DNA from: Paenibacillus xylanilyticus | GTDB lineage: Bacteria > Bacillota > Bacilli > Paenibacillales > Paenibacillaceae | Length of the DNA: 64,000 nt | Direction: 5' to 3' | Assembly (NCBI RefSeq): GCF_013359935.1 | Contig: NZ_JABMCB010000190.1 | Span: forward strand, 523,384 to 587,383 | Shown: positions 1 through 8,324 of the stretch, in pieces | Position numbering within the stretch: the first letter of the stretch is position 1 | Layout: each line of letters starts with the position of its first letter | Translations under genes and position numbers: made by a program | Notes under the pieces: model-generated | Databases searched by the model: none | The model's input: the letters and a program-made list of their open reading frames with translations, nothing else | Told to the model about the DNA's origin: nothing

Positions 1-2
1 AA

Positions 3-27
3 GGGCCGAGGGAAATCCCCCGGCCGC
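3..27 (-). terminator. Probable terminator of the ara operon, cut by window edge
   Basis: GC-rich inverted repeat (GGCCG-AGGG / CCCC-CGGCC) lying 47 bases past the araA stop on the minus strand. The T-run that would complete a Rho-independent terminator would fall at or beyond position 1, so it cannot be confirmed. Confidence 0.45.
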
Positions 28-73
28 TATGAAATAATGGATATGAGTCCAATTATAATAATTCATTTCACGC

Positions 74-1492
74 TTATTTAATAATAACGTACTCCAGATT
101 CACCAGCTTCGCATACGTCACGATCTGATCTGTCGTCAGGTTCAAGGATACAACCGTATGGTGACCGCCACCATTTTCGATCCATGCTTTTACCCCGTCC
201 TGGAAGTTCGGCTTCACGCTCCACAATACACGCGCTACCGGCAGGTTAGGCGCTGGAACGGTTGGCTCAAATGCAGATACTTCGTTGATCAGCAGTTTGT
301 AGTGTGTACCGAAGTCTGCCATGGATACCACGACACCTTCGCCTGCTTTACCATCGAATACGAGACGTGCCGGATCTTCACGATCGCCAATACCCAGTGG
401 GGACACGATGATTCTTGGTTTGGTGCTGGCAAGTGTCGGATCTACTTCAAGCATGTGAGATTGCAGGATAGCTTCCTGTCCAGCGGCCATCTCGTATGTG
501 TAGTCTTCCATGAAGCCTGTGTTCTCGTTATGGGCCATGATTTTCAGCAAGCGATCCAGCGCAGCTGTTTTCCAGTCACCCTCACCGGCAAATCCGTACC
601 CTTGAGCCATCAGGCGTTGCACAGCCAGACCCGGAAGTTGTTTCATGCCATGCAGATCTTCGAAGTTTGTAGTGAAGGCACTGTATCCACCTTCGTCCAG
701 GAAACGTTTGATCGCAATTTCATAACTCGCTTGTACACGTACGCTGGCTTCCCAAGCTTCCTTGCTGTTCGTGCCATAATCGAATTCGTAGAGGTCTCCA
801 TACTGAGCGATCAAATCATCGATTTCCTGCTCTGTTACAGCGTTCACGTATTGAACGAGGTCGCCAATGCCGAAGTAATCAACGGTCCATCCGAATTGGA
901 TCTGTGCTTCCACTTTATCACCTTCGGTTACGCCCACGTTGCGCATGTTATCACCGAAGCGAGCTACTTTGATGTTAAAGCTTTCATTATAAGCTACCGC
1001 TACGTCCATCCAGTCTGCAACCTGCTGTTGCACTTCTGGGCGCTCCCAGTAGCCAACAACGATTTTATTTTGTTTTCTCAGACGGGCATTAATGAAACCA
1101 TATTCGCGGTCACCATGTGCCGCTTGGTTCAAGTTCATGAAGTCCATATCGATGGTTGCCCAAGGAATGCTTTCGTTGAATTGGGTTGCCAAGTGCAGCA
1201 AAGGTTTTTGCAGCAATTTCGTACCACGAATCCACATTTTCGCCGGGGAGAATGTATGCATCCATGTGATGACACCTGCTACTTCATCGCGATAGTTGAC
1301 TTCTTTCATGATACTCGTGATTTTATCTGCGCTTACGGCCAGATCCTGCAATACGAGTGGGTATGGAAGAACGCCGCTTGCATTCAGAGCATCCGTGATT
1401 TTCTGTGCGTTGGCTTTTACTTCACCCAGTGCTTCTTCTCCGTACAAGTGCTGTGAACCGACCACAAACCAGAATTCTTTTGCTGCTGACAT
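74..1492 (-). CDS. araA: L-arabinose isomerase
   Basis: Cytoplasmic Mn-dependent isomerase converting L-arabinose to L-ribulose, the first step of arabinose catabolism. The 472-residue product opens with the family-typical FWFVVGSQHLYGEEAL, followed by the MHTFSPAKMWIRG and LLHLATQFN segments, and later GEGDWKTAALDRLLKIM and SHMLEVDP. It is slightly shorter than the ~495-residue B. subtilis enzyme. The ATG has a GAGGATG ribosome site. It is the last gene of araB-araD-araA, separated from araD by 260 bp carrying a repeat and stem-loop, so it may be expressed partly independently. Family assignment is secure. Confidence 0.97.
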   Translation of the reverse strand: MSAAKEFWFVVGSQHLYGEEALGEVKANAQKITDALNASGVLPYPLVLQDLAVSADKITSIMKEVNYRDEVAGVITWMHTFSPAKMWIRGTKLLQKPLLHLATQFNESIPWATIDMDFMNLNQAAHGDREYGFINARLRKQNKIVVGYWERPEVQQQVADWMDVAVAYNESFNIKVARFGDNMRNVGVTEGDKVEAQIQFGWTVDYFGIGDLVQYVNAVTEQEIDDLIAQYGDLYEFDYGTNSKEAWEASVRVQASYEIAIKRFLDEGGYSAFTTNFEDLHGMKQLPGLAVQRLMAQGYGFAGEGDWKTAALDRLLKIMAHNENTGFMEDYTYEMAAGQEAILQSHMLEVDPTLASTKPRIIVSPLGIGDREDPARLVFDGKAGEGVVVSMADFGTHYKLLINEVSAFEPTVPAPNLPVARVLWSVKPNFQDGVKAWIENGGGHHTVVSLNLTTDQIVTYAKLVNLEYVIIK

Positions 1493-1514
1493 ATAATCAT
1501 CCTCATTTCATTAT

Positions 1515-1680
1515 TTTATAGTTGAACATTTGGGTTTACACTAGAACACTGCGATTGCAGTACCATCTTCCGATCGCTGGTTATCCCCGGATTTTTTTGA
1601 TTCCCTTTTTTAAAGGGAAAATCCTGTGATAAACGCGAACGCTTCGCTTCTCCAGACTGGTTCTGCACTCTCCGTTATCG
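1515..1680 (-). repeat. Copy 1 of a dispersed non-coding repeat (araD-araA spacer)
   Basis: Read on the minus strand, the spacer has a 5' block (TAACGGAGA, CAGAA, CTGGAGAA, CGAAG, GTTCGC) and a 3' block (CAGCGATCGGAAG, then an AGTGTA). The 5' block recurs at 31965-32143, and the 3' block recurs there and at 34719-34790. Between the blocks a stem-loop at 1589-1624 (GGATTTT/AAAAATCC outside, CCCTT/AAGGG inside) could affect araA mRNA stability or read-through. I see no reading frame in it. The relationship was aligned by eye. Confidence 0.6.
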
Positions 1681-1752
1681 TGTAAATCTTAAATCCTAAT
1701 ATAGATCACTCAGTAACCAGAACAATCTTCAAATCGCTGTTTTCTGCTCGTA

Positions 1753-2448
1753 TTATTTCTGTCCGTAATACGCATCTTTTCCGTGTTTTCGCAGATAGTG
1801 TTTATCCAAAATGCCTTGTGGCAGTTCTTTTGCAAAGTTATTCAATTGCCGCGCGTACAGGTTCATTTTGCACACTTCCTCCAGCACGACACTGTTCACC
1901 ACCGCAGACTTGGCATCTTTCCCCCACGTAAACGGTGCATGACCATGGAGTAATACTGCTGGAACTGCCATAACATCAATCCCACGCTGCTCAAACGTTT
2001 CAATAATGACGCGTCCTGTCTCCGCTTCGTATCCGCGATCCACCTCGTCCTGGTTCAGGAAACGTGCACAAGGCACCGCCCCATAGAACGTGTCCGCATG
2101 TGTTGTTCCCATCACAGGTACATCCAGTCCGGCTTGCGCCCAGATGGTCGCCCATGTGGAGTGTGTGTGCACAATGCCGCCAATCTCCGAGTAATGCTTA
2201 TATAGTACGGCATGTGTTGCGGTATCCGAGGAAGGTCTCATCTCACCCTCCACCACGTTACCGTCCAGATCGACCACAACCATGTCGCTTGCTTTCATCG
2301 TATCGTAGCTGACGCCACTTGGTTTGATTACGAACAGACCGCTTTCCCGATCGATTGCACTGACGTTACCCCACGTGAATTTTACAAGTCCATGCTTTGG
2401 CAGTTCCAGATTTGCCTGGAATACCTCTTCTTTCAATTGTTCTAACAT
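1753..2448 (-). CDS. araD: L-ribulose-5-phosphate 4-epimerase
   Basis: Class II aldolase-fold Zn enzyme converting L-ribulose 5-phosphate to D-xylulose 5-phosphate, which feeds the pentose phosphate pathway. The 231 residues match the family length. Visible motifs: LVKFTWGNVSAIDR, the phosphate-binding VIKPSGV and PSSDTATH, and the metal-site HTHSTWATIWAQAG, with the later GTTHADTFYGAVPC and HGHAPFTWG. The ATG follows GGGAGGG by a few bases and begins one nucleotide after the araB stop, so translation is likely coupled. Confidence 0.97.
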   Translation of the reverse strand: MLEQLKEEVFQANLELPKHGLVKFTWGNVSAIDRESGLFVIKPSGVSYDTMKASDMVVVDLDGNVVEGEMRPSSDTATHAVLYKHYSEIGGIVHTHSTWATIWAQAGLDVPVMGTTHADTFYGAVPCARFLNQDEVDRGYEAETGRVIIETFEQRGIDVMAVPAVLLHGHAPFTWGKDAKSAVVNSVVLEEVCKMNLYARQLNNFAKELPQGILDKHYLRKHGKDAYYGQK

Positions 2449-2449
2449 G

Positions 2450-4072
2450 TTATTCCCTCCCGTTCTCTACCAAATGGTCGACAGCCGCCTGCTCAATGGC
2501 CAAGCCCCTCCGGTAGCGTTCGATAAATGCTTCAAACCCTTTGACATCTGATGGATCGGGGGCAACCTCTTCCCCAGCAACTTCGCTAAAGACTTTCTGC
2601 TCCAGGAATACATCCAGACTCTCCTGCTCATCCTTGTTGATCATGTACGAAGCGAGAAGCGCCATGCCCCAGGCTCCGCCTTCACCAGCGGTAGACATTA
2701 CCGACACGGGTACGTTCATCGCAGCGGCTACGATTCGCTGTCCGACGACTGGCGTTTTGAACAATCCACCATGGGCCAAAATGCTGTCGATGGCAACATG
2801 CTCGTTCTTCGTCAAAATATCCATCCCGATCTTCAGCGCGCCGAATGCAGTAAATAGATGCGTGCGCATAAAGTTCGCCAGGTTGAAGCGGCTTTCCGGT
2901 GAGCGGACGAACAATGGACGGCCTTTGTCGATCCCCGTAATGTTCTCGCCGGAGTAATATCCGTAGCTCAGAAGGCCACCACCATCCGGGTCTGCTTCAA
3001 GCGCTTTGTTAAACAGGACACTGAACAGCTTGCCGTTGTCAGCTTCGTATCCCATTGCTTCAGAGAATTCACGGAACAATCCGATCCAGGCGTTGATGTC
3101 GCTGGAGCAGTTGTTGGCATGCACCATGCCCACCGGACTGCCATCTGGCGTCGTGACCATGTCGATCTCGGGATATACTTTGGACAGCTCATTCTCCAGC
3201 ACAATCATGGCAAAAACTGACGTGCCAACTGATATATTGCCTGTGCGTTTTCTGACGCTGTTCGTTGCGACCATACCTGTCCCGGCATCGCCTTCCGGCG
3301 GACATAGCGGAATGCCTGCTTGCAGGTCTCCTGCAGGGTCGAGCAGCTTCGCTCCTGCCTCCGTTAATGCACCTGCTTGCACGCCAGCGAGATGTACCTT
3401 CGGAAGAAGGTCCTCTACTTTCCATGGATAACCTTTATTTGCGATCAACTCATCGAACTGCCCAATCATGGATGGGTGATAGTTATGTGTAGATTCGTCA
3501 ATTGGGAAAATGCCCGAAGCGTCACCAATCCCGATCGCTTTATTGCCGGTCAACAACCAGTGAATATATCCTGCCAGAGTGGTCAGGTGATCGATGTGAG
3601 GCACATGCTCCTCTTCGTTTAAAATCGCTTGGTACAAGTGCGCAATACTCCAGCGTTCCGGAATGTTGAATTGAAGGAGATCCGTTAGTTCCCTGGCAGC
3701 AACCCCCGTGGTTGCGTTACGCCACGTCCGGAACGGTACCAGCAGTTCACCCTTGCGATCCAATGCAACATATCCGTGCATCATGGCTGAAAATCCGATT
3801 GAACCGATAGTTTGCAGCGTGATGCCGTATTTCTGTTCCACATCCTGCTTCATCTCGCGATATGCCGTTTGCATGCCTGCAATAATATCCTCTTGGTTGT
3901 ATGTCCAATATCCGTCTTTCAGGAGATTCTCCCACTCATAACTCCCGGATGCGATCGTGTCGAATCGTTCGTTAATCAATACCGCTTTGATCCGTGTCGA
4001 TCCGAATTCGATGCCAAGTGAAGTGGTTCCCTTCGCAATCGCCTCTTTTGTCTCCTCATGACTCATAACCAT
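2450..4072 (-). CDS. araB: Ribulokinase
   Basis: FGGY-family sugar kinase phosphorylating L-ribulose with ATP. The 540 residues begin with the nucleotide-binding LGIEFGSTRIKAVLI strand and include GFSAMMHGYVALD, TWRNATT, a PEGDAGTGMVATNSV phosphate loop and the C-terminal AAAMNVPVSV/GEGGAWGMALLA segment typical of the family. The ATG is preceded by AGAGGGG. First gene of the arabinose operon, read from a promoter at 4259-4287 whose spacer carries an AraR box, so it should be induced by arabinose. Confidence 0.96.
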   Translation of the reverse strand: MVMSHEETKEAIAKGTTSLGIEFGSTRIKAVLINERFDTIASGSYEWENLLKDGYWTYNQEDIIAGMQTAYREMKQDVEQKYGITLQTIGSIGFSAMMHGYVALDRKGELLVPFRTWRNATTGVAARELTDLLQFNIPERWSIAHLYQAILNEEEHVPHIDHLTTLAGYIHWLLTGNKAIGIGDASGIFPIDESTHNYHPSMIGQFDELIANKGYPWKVEDLLPKVHLAGVQAGALTEAGAKLLDPAGDLQAGIPLCPPEGDAGTGMVATNSVRKRTGNISVGTSVFAMIVLENELSKVYPEIDMVTTPDGSPVGMVHANNCSSDINAWIGLFREFSEAMGYEADNGKLFSVLFNKALEADPDGGGLLSYGYYSGENITGIDKGRPLFVRSPESRFNLANFMRTHLFTAFGALKIGMDILTKNEHVAIDSILAHGGLFKTPVVGQRIVAAAMNVPVSVMSTAGEGGAWGMALLASYMINKDEQESLDVFLEQKVFSEVAGEEVAPDPSDVKGFEAFIERYRRGLAIEQAAVDHLVENGRE

Positions 4073-4229
4073 GGTTGTCCCCTCTCTGATCGCAGTTTTA
4101 TGTCCGAAGGCTGATCGTTATGTTGAAGCTCCAAAACTGCAGTGACTTTATGATGAATTCATGAATTCGTATAAAAATGTTTCCTGCTGTTACGTCCCTC
4201 ATGTGAGAGAAAAGTAACAATCCTATTTA

Positions 4230-4243
4230 AGAAGGCGCTTTCC
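4230..4243 (-). promoter_or_regulatory. Candidate catabolite-responsive element (cre) in the araB leader
   Basis: Minus strand reads GGAAAGCGCCTTCT, matching 11 of 14 positions of a strong cre palindrome (TGAAAGCGCTTTCA). It lies just downstream of the predicted araB start point, a position where CcpA acts as a roadblock in the B. subtilis ara operon. The function is inferred. Confidence 0.45.
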
Positions 4244-4258
4244 TCTTCTGACAGCCTT

Positions 4259-4287
4259 AGTATATTTTTTGTACGTACATTTGTCAA
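4259..4287 (-). promoter_or_regulatory. araBDA promoter
   Basis: On the minus strand a perfect -35 TTGACA (4287-4282) and a -10 TATACT (4264-4259) are separated by exactly 17 bp. This is the best sigma-A promoter seen in the window, and the spacer is occupied by an AraR box. Confidence 0.85.
4267..4282. promoter_or_regulatory. AraR operator in the araBDA promoter
   Basis: TTTTGTACGTACATTT contains the GTACGTAC core of the AraR consensus (ATTTGTACGTACAAAT in B. subtilis). It fills the -35/-10 spacer, so bound AraR would exclude RNA polymerase. Confidence 0.8.
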
Positions 4288-4454
4288 TAATATATAATAG
4301 TTATACTTACAATAAACACGATATTGCTATTACTGTGCTAATCATCACTTGATTATAGGTATGCTGTAGGGTACATTTTCATGTAATCAGTCCGGAATTG
4401 TACGGTTCTTTTCGAAAAATATGCAGTTTCATTTTCATTGGAACAGAATCATGA

Positions 4455-4474
4455 TAAAATATGTACGTACAACT
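4455..4474 (+). promoter_or_regulatory. araR promoter -10 overlapping a second AraR operator
   Basis: A TAAAAT -10 (4455-4460) with a weak TTTTCA -35 (4432-4437, 17-bp spacing) abuts ATATGTACGTACAACT (4459-4474). The overlap predicts autorepression of araR. Box-to-box distance is about 190 bp, which would allow looping; that is inference. Confidence 0.65.
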
Positions 4475-4505
4475 ATTTGAACAATACCGTTTCTATAGAT
4501 GAGTA

Positions 4506-5618
4506 ATGATGAAAGAAGTGGATTACGTGAAGCCAAAATACCAGGTCATTATTGACGATATAAAGAGCCATATCCTTTCGGGGACATATAATGTAGGCGA
4601 ACAGATTCCGACGGAGTCCGCTCTACAGGAGAGTTACAACGTGAGCCGCCAGACGGTTCGGAAGGCCATTTTGGAGCTATCGAACGAAGGTTTTTTGAGA
4701 AGTGAAAAGGGTTCGGGCACCTATGTCAGCAATCAATACCGATCCAGATCCGGCGGAAGTACGATGAAAAAAACGATCGGTGTTATCACAACGTACATCT
4801 CCGATTACATCTTCCCCTCGATCATTCGCGGCATTGAGAGCCGATTGAATGAAGATAATTATTCGTTGCTGTTGGCCAGCACCAATAATGATGTGGCACA
4901 AGAAAAAAAGGCGCTGGAAATGATGCTCTCCTATGGCGTCGATGGCCTGATTGTGGAGCCGACCAAGAGCAATCTGTACAACCCCAACATTGCGTACTAT
5001 CTGTCGTTTAAGGAGCAGGATGTCCCGTTCACCATGATCAATGCCTTTTACGAAGAGCTGGAGGTTCCCTTCTTCTGTCTGGATGACGTGCAGTCCAGTT
5101 ATCTTGCCACCCGGGAACTCATTGCCAAAGGACACACCCAGATTGGGCTTATTGCAAAAATGGATGATTTACAAGGAAAGTACCGGATGAAGGGGTACAT
5201 CAAAGCGTTAGGCGAAGCCAAACTACGGTTTCATCCCGAGCAGGTGCTTTCGTTCGATACAGCGTCGAAGCCGGATCTGTCCACCAATGTGGAAACGTTT
5301 CTGAACGAAAACAGGGAGGCGCTAACTGCCATTGTGTGCTATAACGACGAGGTTGGGCTGGAAGTCGTTCATGCTTGCCGGAGACTAAGCATATCCATTC
5401 CGGATGAGTTATCCATTATTGGACAGGACAATTCATACATCGCCAAGAATGCCAACATTCAACTCACGACACTAACCCATCCCCAGGAGCAAATGGGCCG
5501 CGACGCCGCCGACTGGGTCATCAAGAAGCTGCAAGGCAAAAAGGATCTGCCCACCAATACCTATTACCAGCCTGTCCTGATTGAGGGCGAAACGGTGAAG
5601 GAGGTTGAGGTGGAATAA
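4506..5618 (+). CDS. araR: Arabinose operon repressor AraR (GntR HTH + LacI-type sensor)
   Basis: Transcriptional repressor of arabinose genes. Residues ~10-75 are a GntR winged helix (IPTESALQESYNVSRQTVRKAILELSNEGFLRSEKGSGTYV). From ~90 a LacI/GalR-type periplasmic-binding fold starts (GVITTYISDYIFPSIIRGIE) and runs to the end, with DELSIIGQDNSYIA. That fold binds L-arabinose and releases DNA. The gene is divergent from araB with GTACGTAC operators in both promoters. The ATG at 4506 has a weak ribosome site; a GTG at 4527 (after AGAAGTGG) gives the usual short N-terminus and may be the real start. Confidence 0.93.
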   Translation: MMKEVDYVKPKYQVIIDDIKSHILSGTYNVGEQIPTESALQESYNVSRQTVRKAILELSNEGFLRSEKGSGTYVSNQYRSRSGGSTMKKTIGVITTYISDYIFPSIIRGIESRLNEDNYSLLLASTNNDVAQEKKALEMMLSYGVDGLIVEPTKSNLYNPNIAYYLSFKEQDVPFTMINAFYEELEVPFFCLDDVQSSYLATRELIAKGHTQIGLIAKMDDLQGKYRMKGYIKALGEAKLRFHPEQVLSFDTASKPDLSTNVETFLNENREALTAIVCYNDEVGLEVVHACRRLSISIPDELSIIGQDNSYIAKNANIQLTTLTHPQEQMGRDAADWVIKKLQGKKDLPTNTYYQPVLIEGETVKEVEVE

Positions 5619-5664
5619 CAGAGTCGTAGATGCGCGGTATTAACGTAAATTTATTTCGCCATGC

Positions 5665-5703
5665 ACAAAGAAGGCCGTTGATTTTATCTACGGCCTTCTT
5701 TGT
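5665..5703 (+). terminator. araR terminator
   Basis: Perfect 14-bp stem (ACAAAGAAGGCCGT / ACGGCCTTCTTTGT) with an 11-nt loop, followed by CCTTTAT. It lies between the convergent araR and LRR genes and may act in both directions. Confidence 0.8.
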
Positions 5704-5769
5704 CCTTTATAAAGAGCGAGGTAATTAAATAATTAAACCTTTTTCTAAATTTGTCTTCTCAAACTATAT

Positions 5770-6531
5770 TTATTCCGACTGATCCACTTCATCATTTTCC
5801 AAACTTACAATCACACCGTTCCTCTCCAAGTTTTCCACAACCTGCTCAGCATTCTCATTCAGTGGGTTGTTGGCCAAATATACCTCAGTTAGATGAGGAA
5901 TGGTTTCGAGCACTGCAATATCCTGGATAAGGTTATTTTCCAGATAAAGATGTTCTAATGTTGGATGGTTCTTTAACGGTGTCAAATCCTGAATTTTATT
6001 ATGGTCCATAATAATCCATTCAAGATTTGTCTTCTGGAGAGGTCTTAGGTCCGATACTTGATTGCCGCTTGCAAGCAAACTTGTAAGATTGCGTAAATTT
6101 TTTAACGGCTCCAGACTTTTGATATGGTTATCGCTAATCAATAAACTCTCCAGTTTACTTAATCCTGAGAGTGGAGATAAATCTGTAATTTGATTCCCAT
6201 CTAAAGCCAAGAAATTTATTTTTTTCAGCTTGGTGAGTGGTTTTATATTTTTGATGTTATGACCGGGCAGAACTAACTCCGCTATGTTAACCGCATATTC
6301 AAGCCCTTGGAGATTAGAAATCTTACTTTTTGCATCCATAGCGTACAAGGATTTTAATTTTTTCAAATCGCTTGCCTTTAGTTCTTTTTTAGCCGACAGC
6401 TTCAGATCTGCTCGAATGATTTTTGCCAAAACTGGATCTTTGATAACCGATGCTGCCAAAATTGTTGTTGTCGGTAATAATAAAAGAACCAAACAAAATA
6501 CGATGATACTTTTTGCGAATTGATTAGGCAT
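5770..6531 (-). CDS. Secreted leucine-rich-repeat protein (internalin-like)
   Basis: 253 residues with an N-terminal signal peptide (KSIIVFCLVLLLLPTTTILAAS), a helical cap, and about six to seven 22-residue SDS22-type repeats (e.g. LDGNQITDLSPLSGLSKLESL, NHIKSLEPLKNLRNLTSL). No LPXTG, SLH or transmembrane anchor follows, so it is probably released or loosely attached. LRRs of this kind bind proteins, but no target can be read from sequence. The ATG has AAGGAG. Monocistronic; specific function unknown. Confidence 0.85.
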   Translation of the reverse strand: MPNQFAKSIIVFCLVLLLLPTTTILAASVIKDPVLAKIIRADLKLSAKKELKASDLKKLKSLYAMDAKSKISNLQGLEYAVNIAELVLPGHNIKNIKPLTKLKKINFLALDGNQITDLSPLSGLSKLESLLISDNHIKSLEPLKNLRNLTSLLASGNQVSDLRPLQKTNLEWIIMDHNKIQDLTPLKNHPTLEHLYLENNLIQDIAVLETIPHLTEVYLANNPLNENAEQVVENLERNGVIVSLENDEVDQSE

Positions 6532-6926
6532 AGGAATCTCCTTAAAATTAGTTTCTCAAACTTCATATCTTTCGCTGATACTTGCAGATCTTCATTGCTT
6601 TGTTCATCACTAAGGTCATTACTTACTTCACTTTTTCTTAGTCCGTTTGTTTTTGGTGAACCTAATTATGTACGATTCATCGCTATCTCCTTACATGATT
6701 TAATAATAAAAATATACCATGATCTGGAATGTAATACATTAAATAAATTGCTTTTCATAATTGAAGAAATCCCTGTCTCCTTTCGATACAGCATTTCGGT
6801 ATAACCAAAACTCTACTTGTTTAAGGTATTTGATCATATAACGTACCCAAAATGTAATATAGCCGTACGGTCTACTATCCCGTACGGCTATAACTCGATG
6901 TATTCTACTTTCGTAATTCAGATAGA
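6532..6926. other. Intergenic region between LRR gene and MetE-like gene
   Basis: 395 bp holding the MetE-like gene's terminator (6858-6892) and the LRR gene's 5' region. On the minus strand an AAGGAG-ATG at 6680 opens a frame that stops after four codons (MNRT), then stays open in the same frame for about 45 hydrophilic codons up to the LRR start. This may be a broken small gene or chance. Nothing else recognised. Confidence 0.4.
6858..6892 (-). terminator. Terminator of the MetE-like gene
   Basis: Perfect 13-bp inverted repeat TATAGCCGTACGG / CCGTACGGCTATA with a 9-nt loop, followed on the minus strand by a T-rich stretch, 35 bp past the gene's stop. Confidence 0.7.
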
Positions 6927-8066
6927 CTAGTTCCAGATCTCTTCGGCAATTTCCTTAATGAACGCCAGCTTGCGCCATTGCTGTTCCTCTGTCAGATGGT
7001 TGCCTTCCTCCGTGGAAGCAAAGCCGCATTGTGGACTCAGGCAGATTCGGTTCAGATCAACGTATTGCTTCGCTTCCTCAATCCGCTTCAGAATGTCTTC
7101 CTTGTTTTCCAGCTCACCGAATTTGGAAGAGAACAGACCCAGAACGACCTGCTGATTATCCTTCAGGAAACGAAGCGGTTTGAAATCACCTGCCCGTTCG
7201 GTATCAAACTCCAGATAAAAGCCGGAGTAGTTATCAATACTTAGAAGGGTTTGTGCAATTGGCTCGTAACCTCCACCTACACCGGCAAATGTCGAAACAT
7301 AATTACCACGGCAGACATGTGTCGTTACCACGAGGTCTTCCGGCAGGCCGGATACAACGGCTTCATTCAGCTTCGCAAGCTCGTTGGCGTACTCAGCTAC
7401 ATTCACACCAATCTGCTCCATGAGCGCCATGAACTGCTCATCGCATAGCGCTCCCCACGTGCAGTCGTCAATTTGAATACTGCGGCAGCCCGCTTCATAG
7501 AAAGCAAGAATAGCTGCTTGGTACGCTTGGGCAATGTCTGAGAGAAGCTCTTCCCGATTTGGATAAATGGCTTGTGTGCTTTCCTTGTTTTCCGCCCGGT
7601 CCAACTCAAACAGGAACTGCGCAGCCGCAGGGATCGATTGCCGTGCAACCACATCCTCACCTGCAATACCTTTCAGGAATGCAAAATGGGATACAAAAGG
7701 ATGATTACTATAACTAATTTTGCCGGTCAAACGGGCTGTTTCCGGTCTGGACTCTGCGCCGTTGAATTGATAACCTTGGTCGATAATTGCCCGCTCTACT
7801 CCATCAAGTCCCCAGAAAAAGTCGAGATGCCACCAGGAACGGCGGAATTCTCCATCAGTTACCGCTTGAAGGCCAACCTCTTTTTGTTTCTGTACGAGCT
7901 TCACAATTTCCGCATTCTCCACTTCCTTCAACTGCTCAGCGGTGATTTCACCGTTATGAAATTGTAATCTAGCCTCTTTCAATGTGCTGGGGCGAAGAAA
8001 GCTGCCAACGACATCATATCGAAATGGGGTAACCGTACGCTGCTTAGGTTCAGTTTGAATGCTCAT
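6927..8066 (-). CDS. Cobalamin-independent methionine synthase family protein (MetE C-domain only)
   Basis: 379 residues matching the YxjG/YxjH group: the catalytic UROD/MetE TIM barrel without the N-terminal duplicate domain of full MetE. The Zn ligands are visible as His in TTHVCRGN, Glu in GFYLEFD and Cys in SPQCGF. The N-terminus FRYDVVGSFLRPSTLKEAR and the DGEFRRSWWHLDF substrate loop are typical. Such proteins transfer a methyl group to homocysteine or a related thiol; the methyl donor is unknown. Start supported by a GAGGAG ribosome site. No S-box leader is visible. Tandem GCTATAAC repeats lie upstream (8141-8175). Confidence 0.88.
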   Translation of the reverse strand: MSIQTEPKQRTVTPFRYDVVGSFLRPSTLKEARLQFHNGEITAEQLKEVENAEIVKLVQKQKEVGLQAVTDGEFRRSWWHLDFFWGLDGVERAIIDQGYQFNGAESRPETARLTGKISYSNHPFVSHFAFLKGIAGEDVVARQSIPAAAQFLFELDRAENKESTQAIYPNREELLSDIAQAYQAAILAFYEAGCRSIQIDDCTWGALCDEQFMALMEQIGVNVAEYANELAKLNEAVVSGLPEDLVVTTHVCRGNYVSTFAGVGGGYEPIAQTLLSIDNYSGFYLEFDTERAGDFKPLRFLKDNQQVVLGLFSSKFGELENKEDILKRIEEAKQYVDLNRICLSPQCGFASTEEGNHLTEEQQWRKLAFIKEIAEEIWN

Positions 8067-8252
8067 AGGTTAATCTCCTCGTCGTAAAAGAATTGTAGGA
8101 TTAATATAGCACATCCCTCCTCTTATACTGTTCTACGAATGAGTTATAGCCGGTTATAGCTATTAACTATAGCCCATTAAGTAATGAGCCAACGGAACGC
8201 TAGCTTTTCGCATTAAGAGGCTGTATCCAAACTGACCTAATTTTATATAGAG

Positions 8253-8283
8253 TTGACTTAAACTATGGTTTAAGTCGTATGAT
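8253..8283 (+). promoter_or_regulatory. MerR-type promoter/operator of the merR-SDR operon
   Basis: A -35 TTGACT (8253-8258) and -10 TATGAT (8278-8283) are separated by 19 bp, the over-long spacer characteristic of MerR-activated promoters. A perfect 9-4-9 dyad (GACTTAAAC / GTTTAAGTC, 8255-8276) sits in the spacer. The adjacent MerR protein is the obvious ligand-dependent activator. Confidence 0.85.
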
Positions 8284-8324
8284 GTTCCTGTCGACAAAGT
8301 AAGTAACAATTTGGAGGTCTCCAG

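Noticed and set aside
158..1456. 432-codon open frame opposite araA
   Set aside because: It is an antisense shadow of a well-supported araA. It has no ribosome site and the residue composition is implausible (Cys/Phe/His-rich).
8067..8324. SAM (S-box) riboswitch for the MetE-like gene
   Set aside because: The leader is too short and lacks the S-box core and a terminator before the gene.
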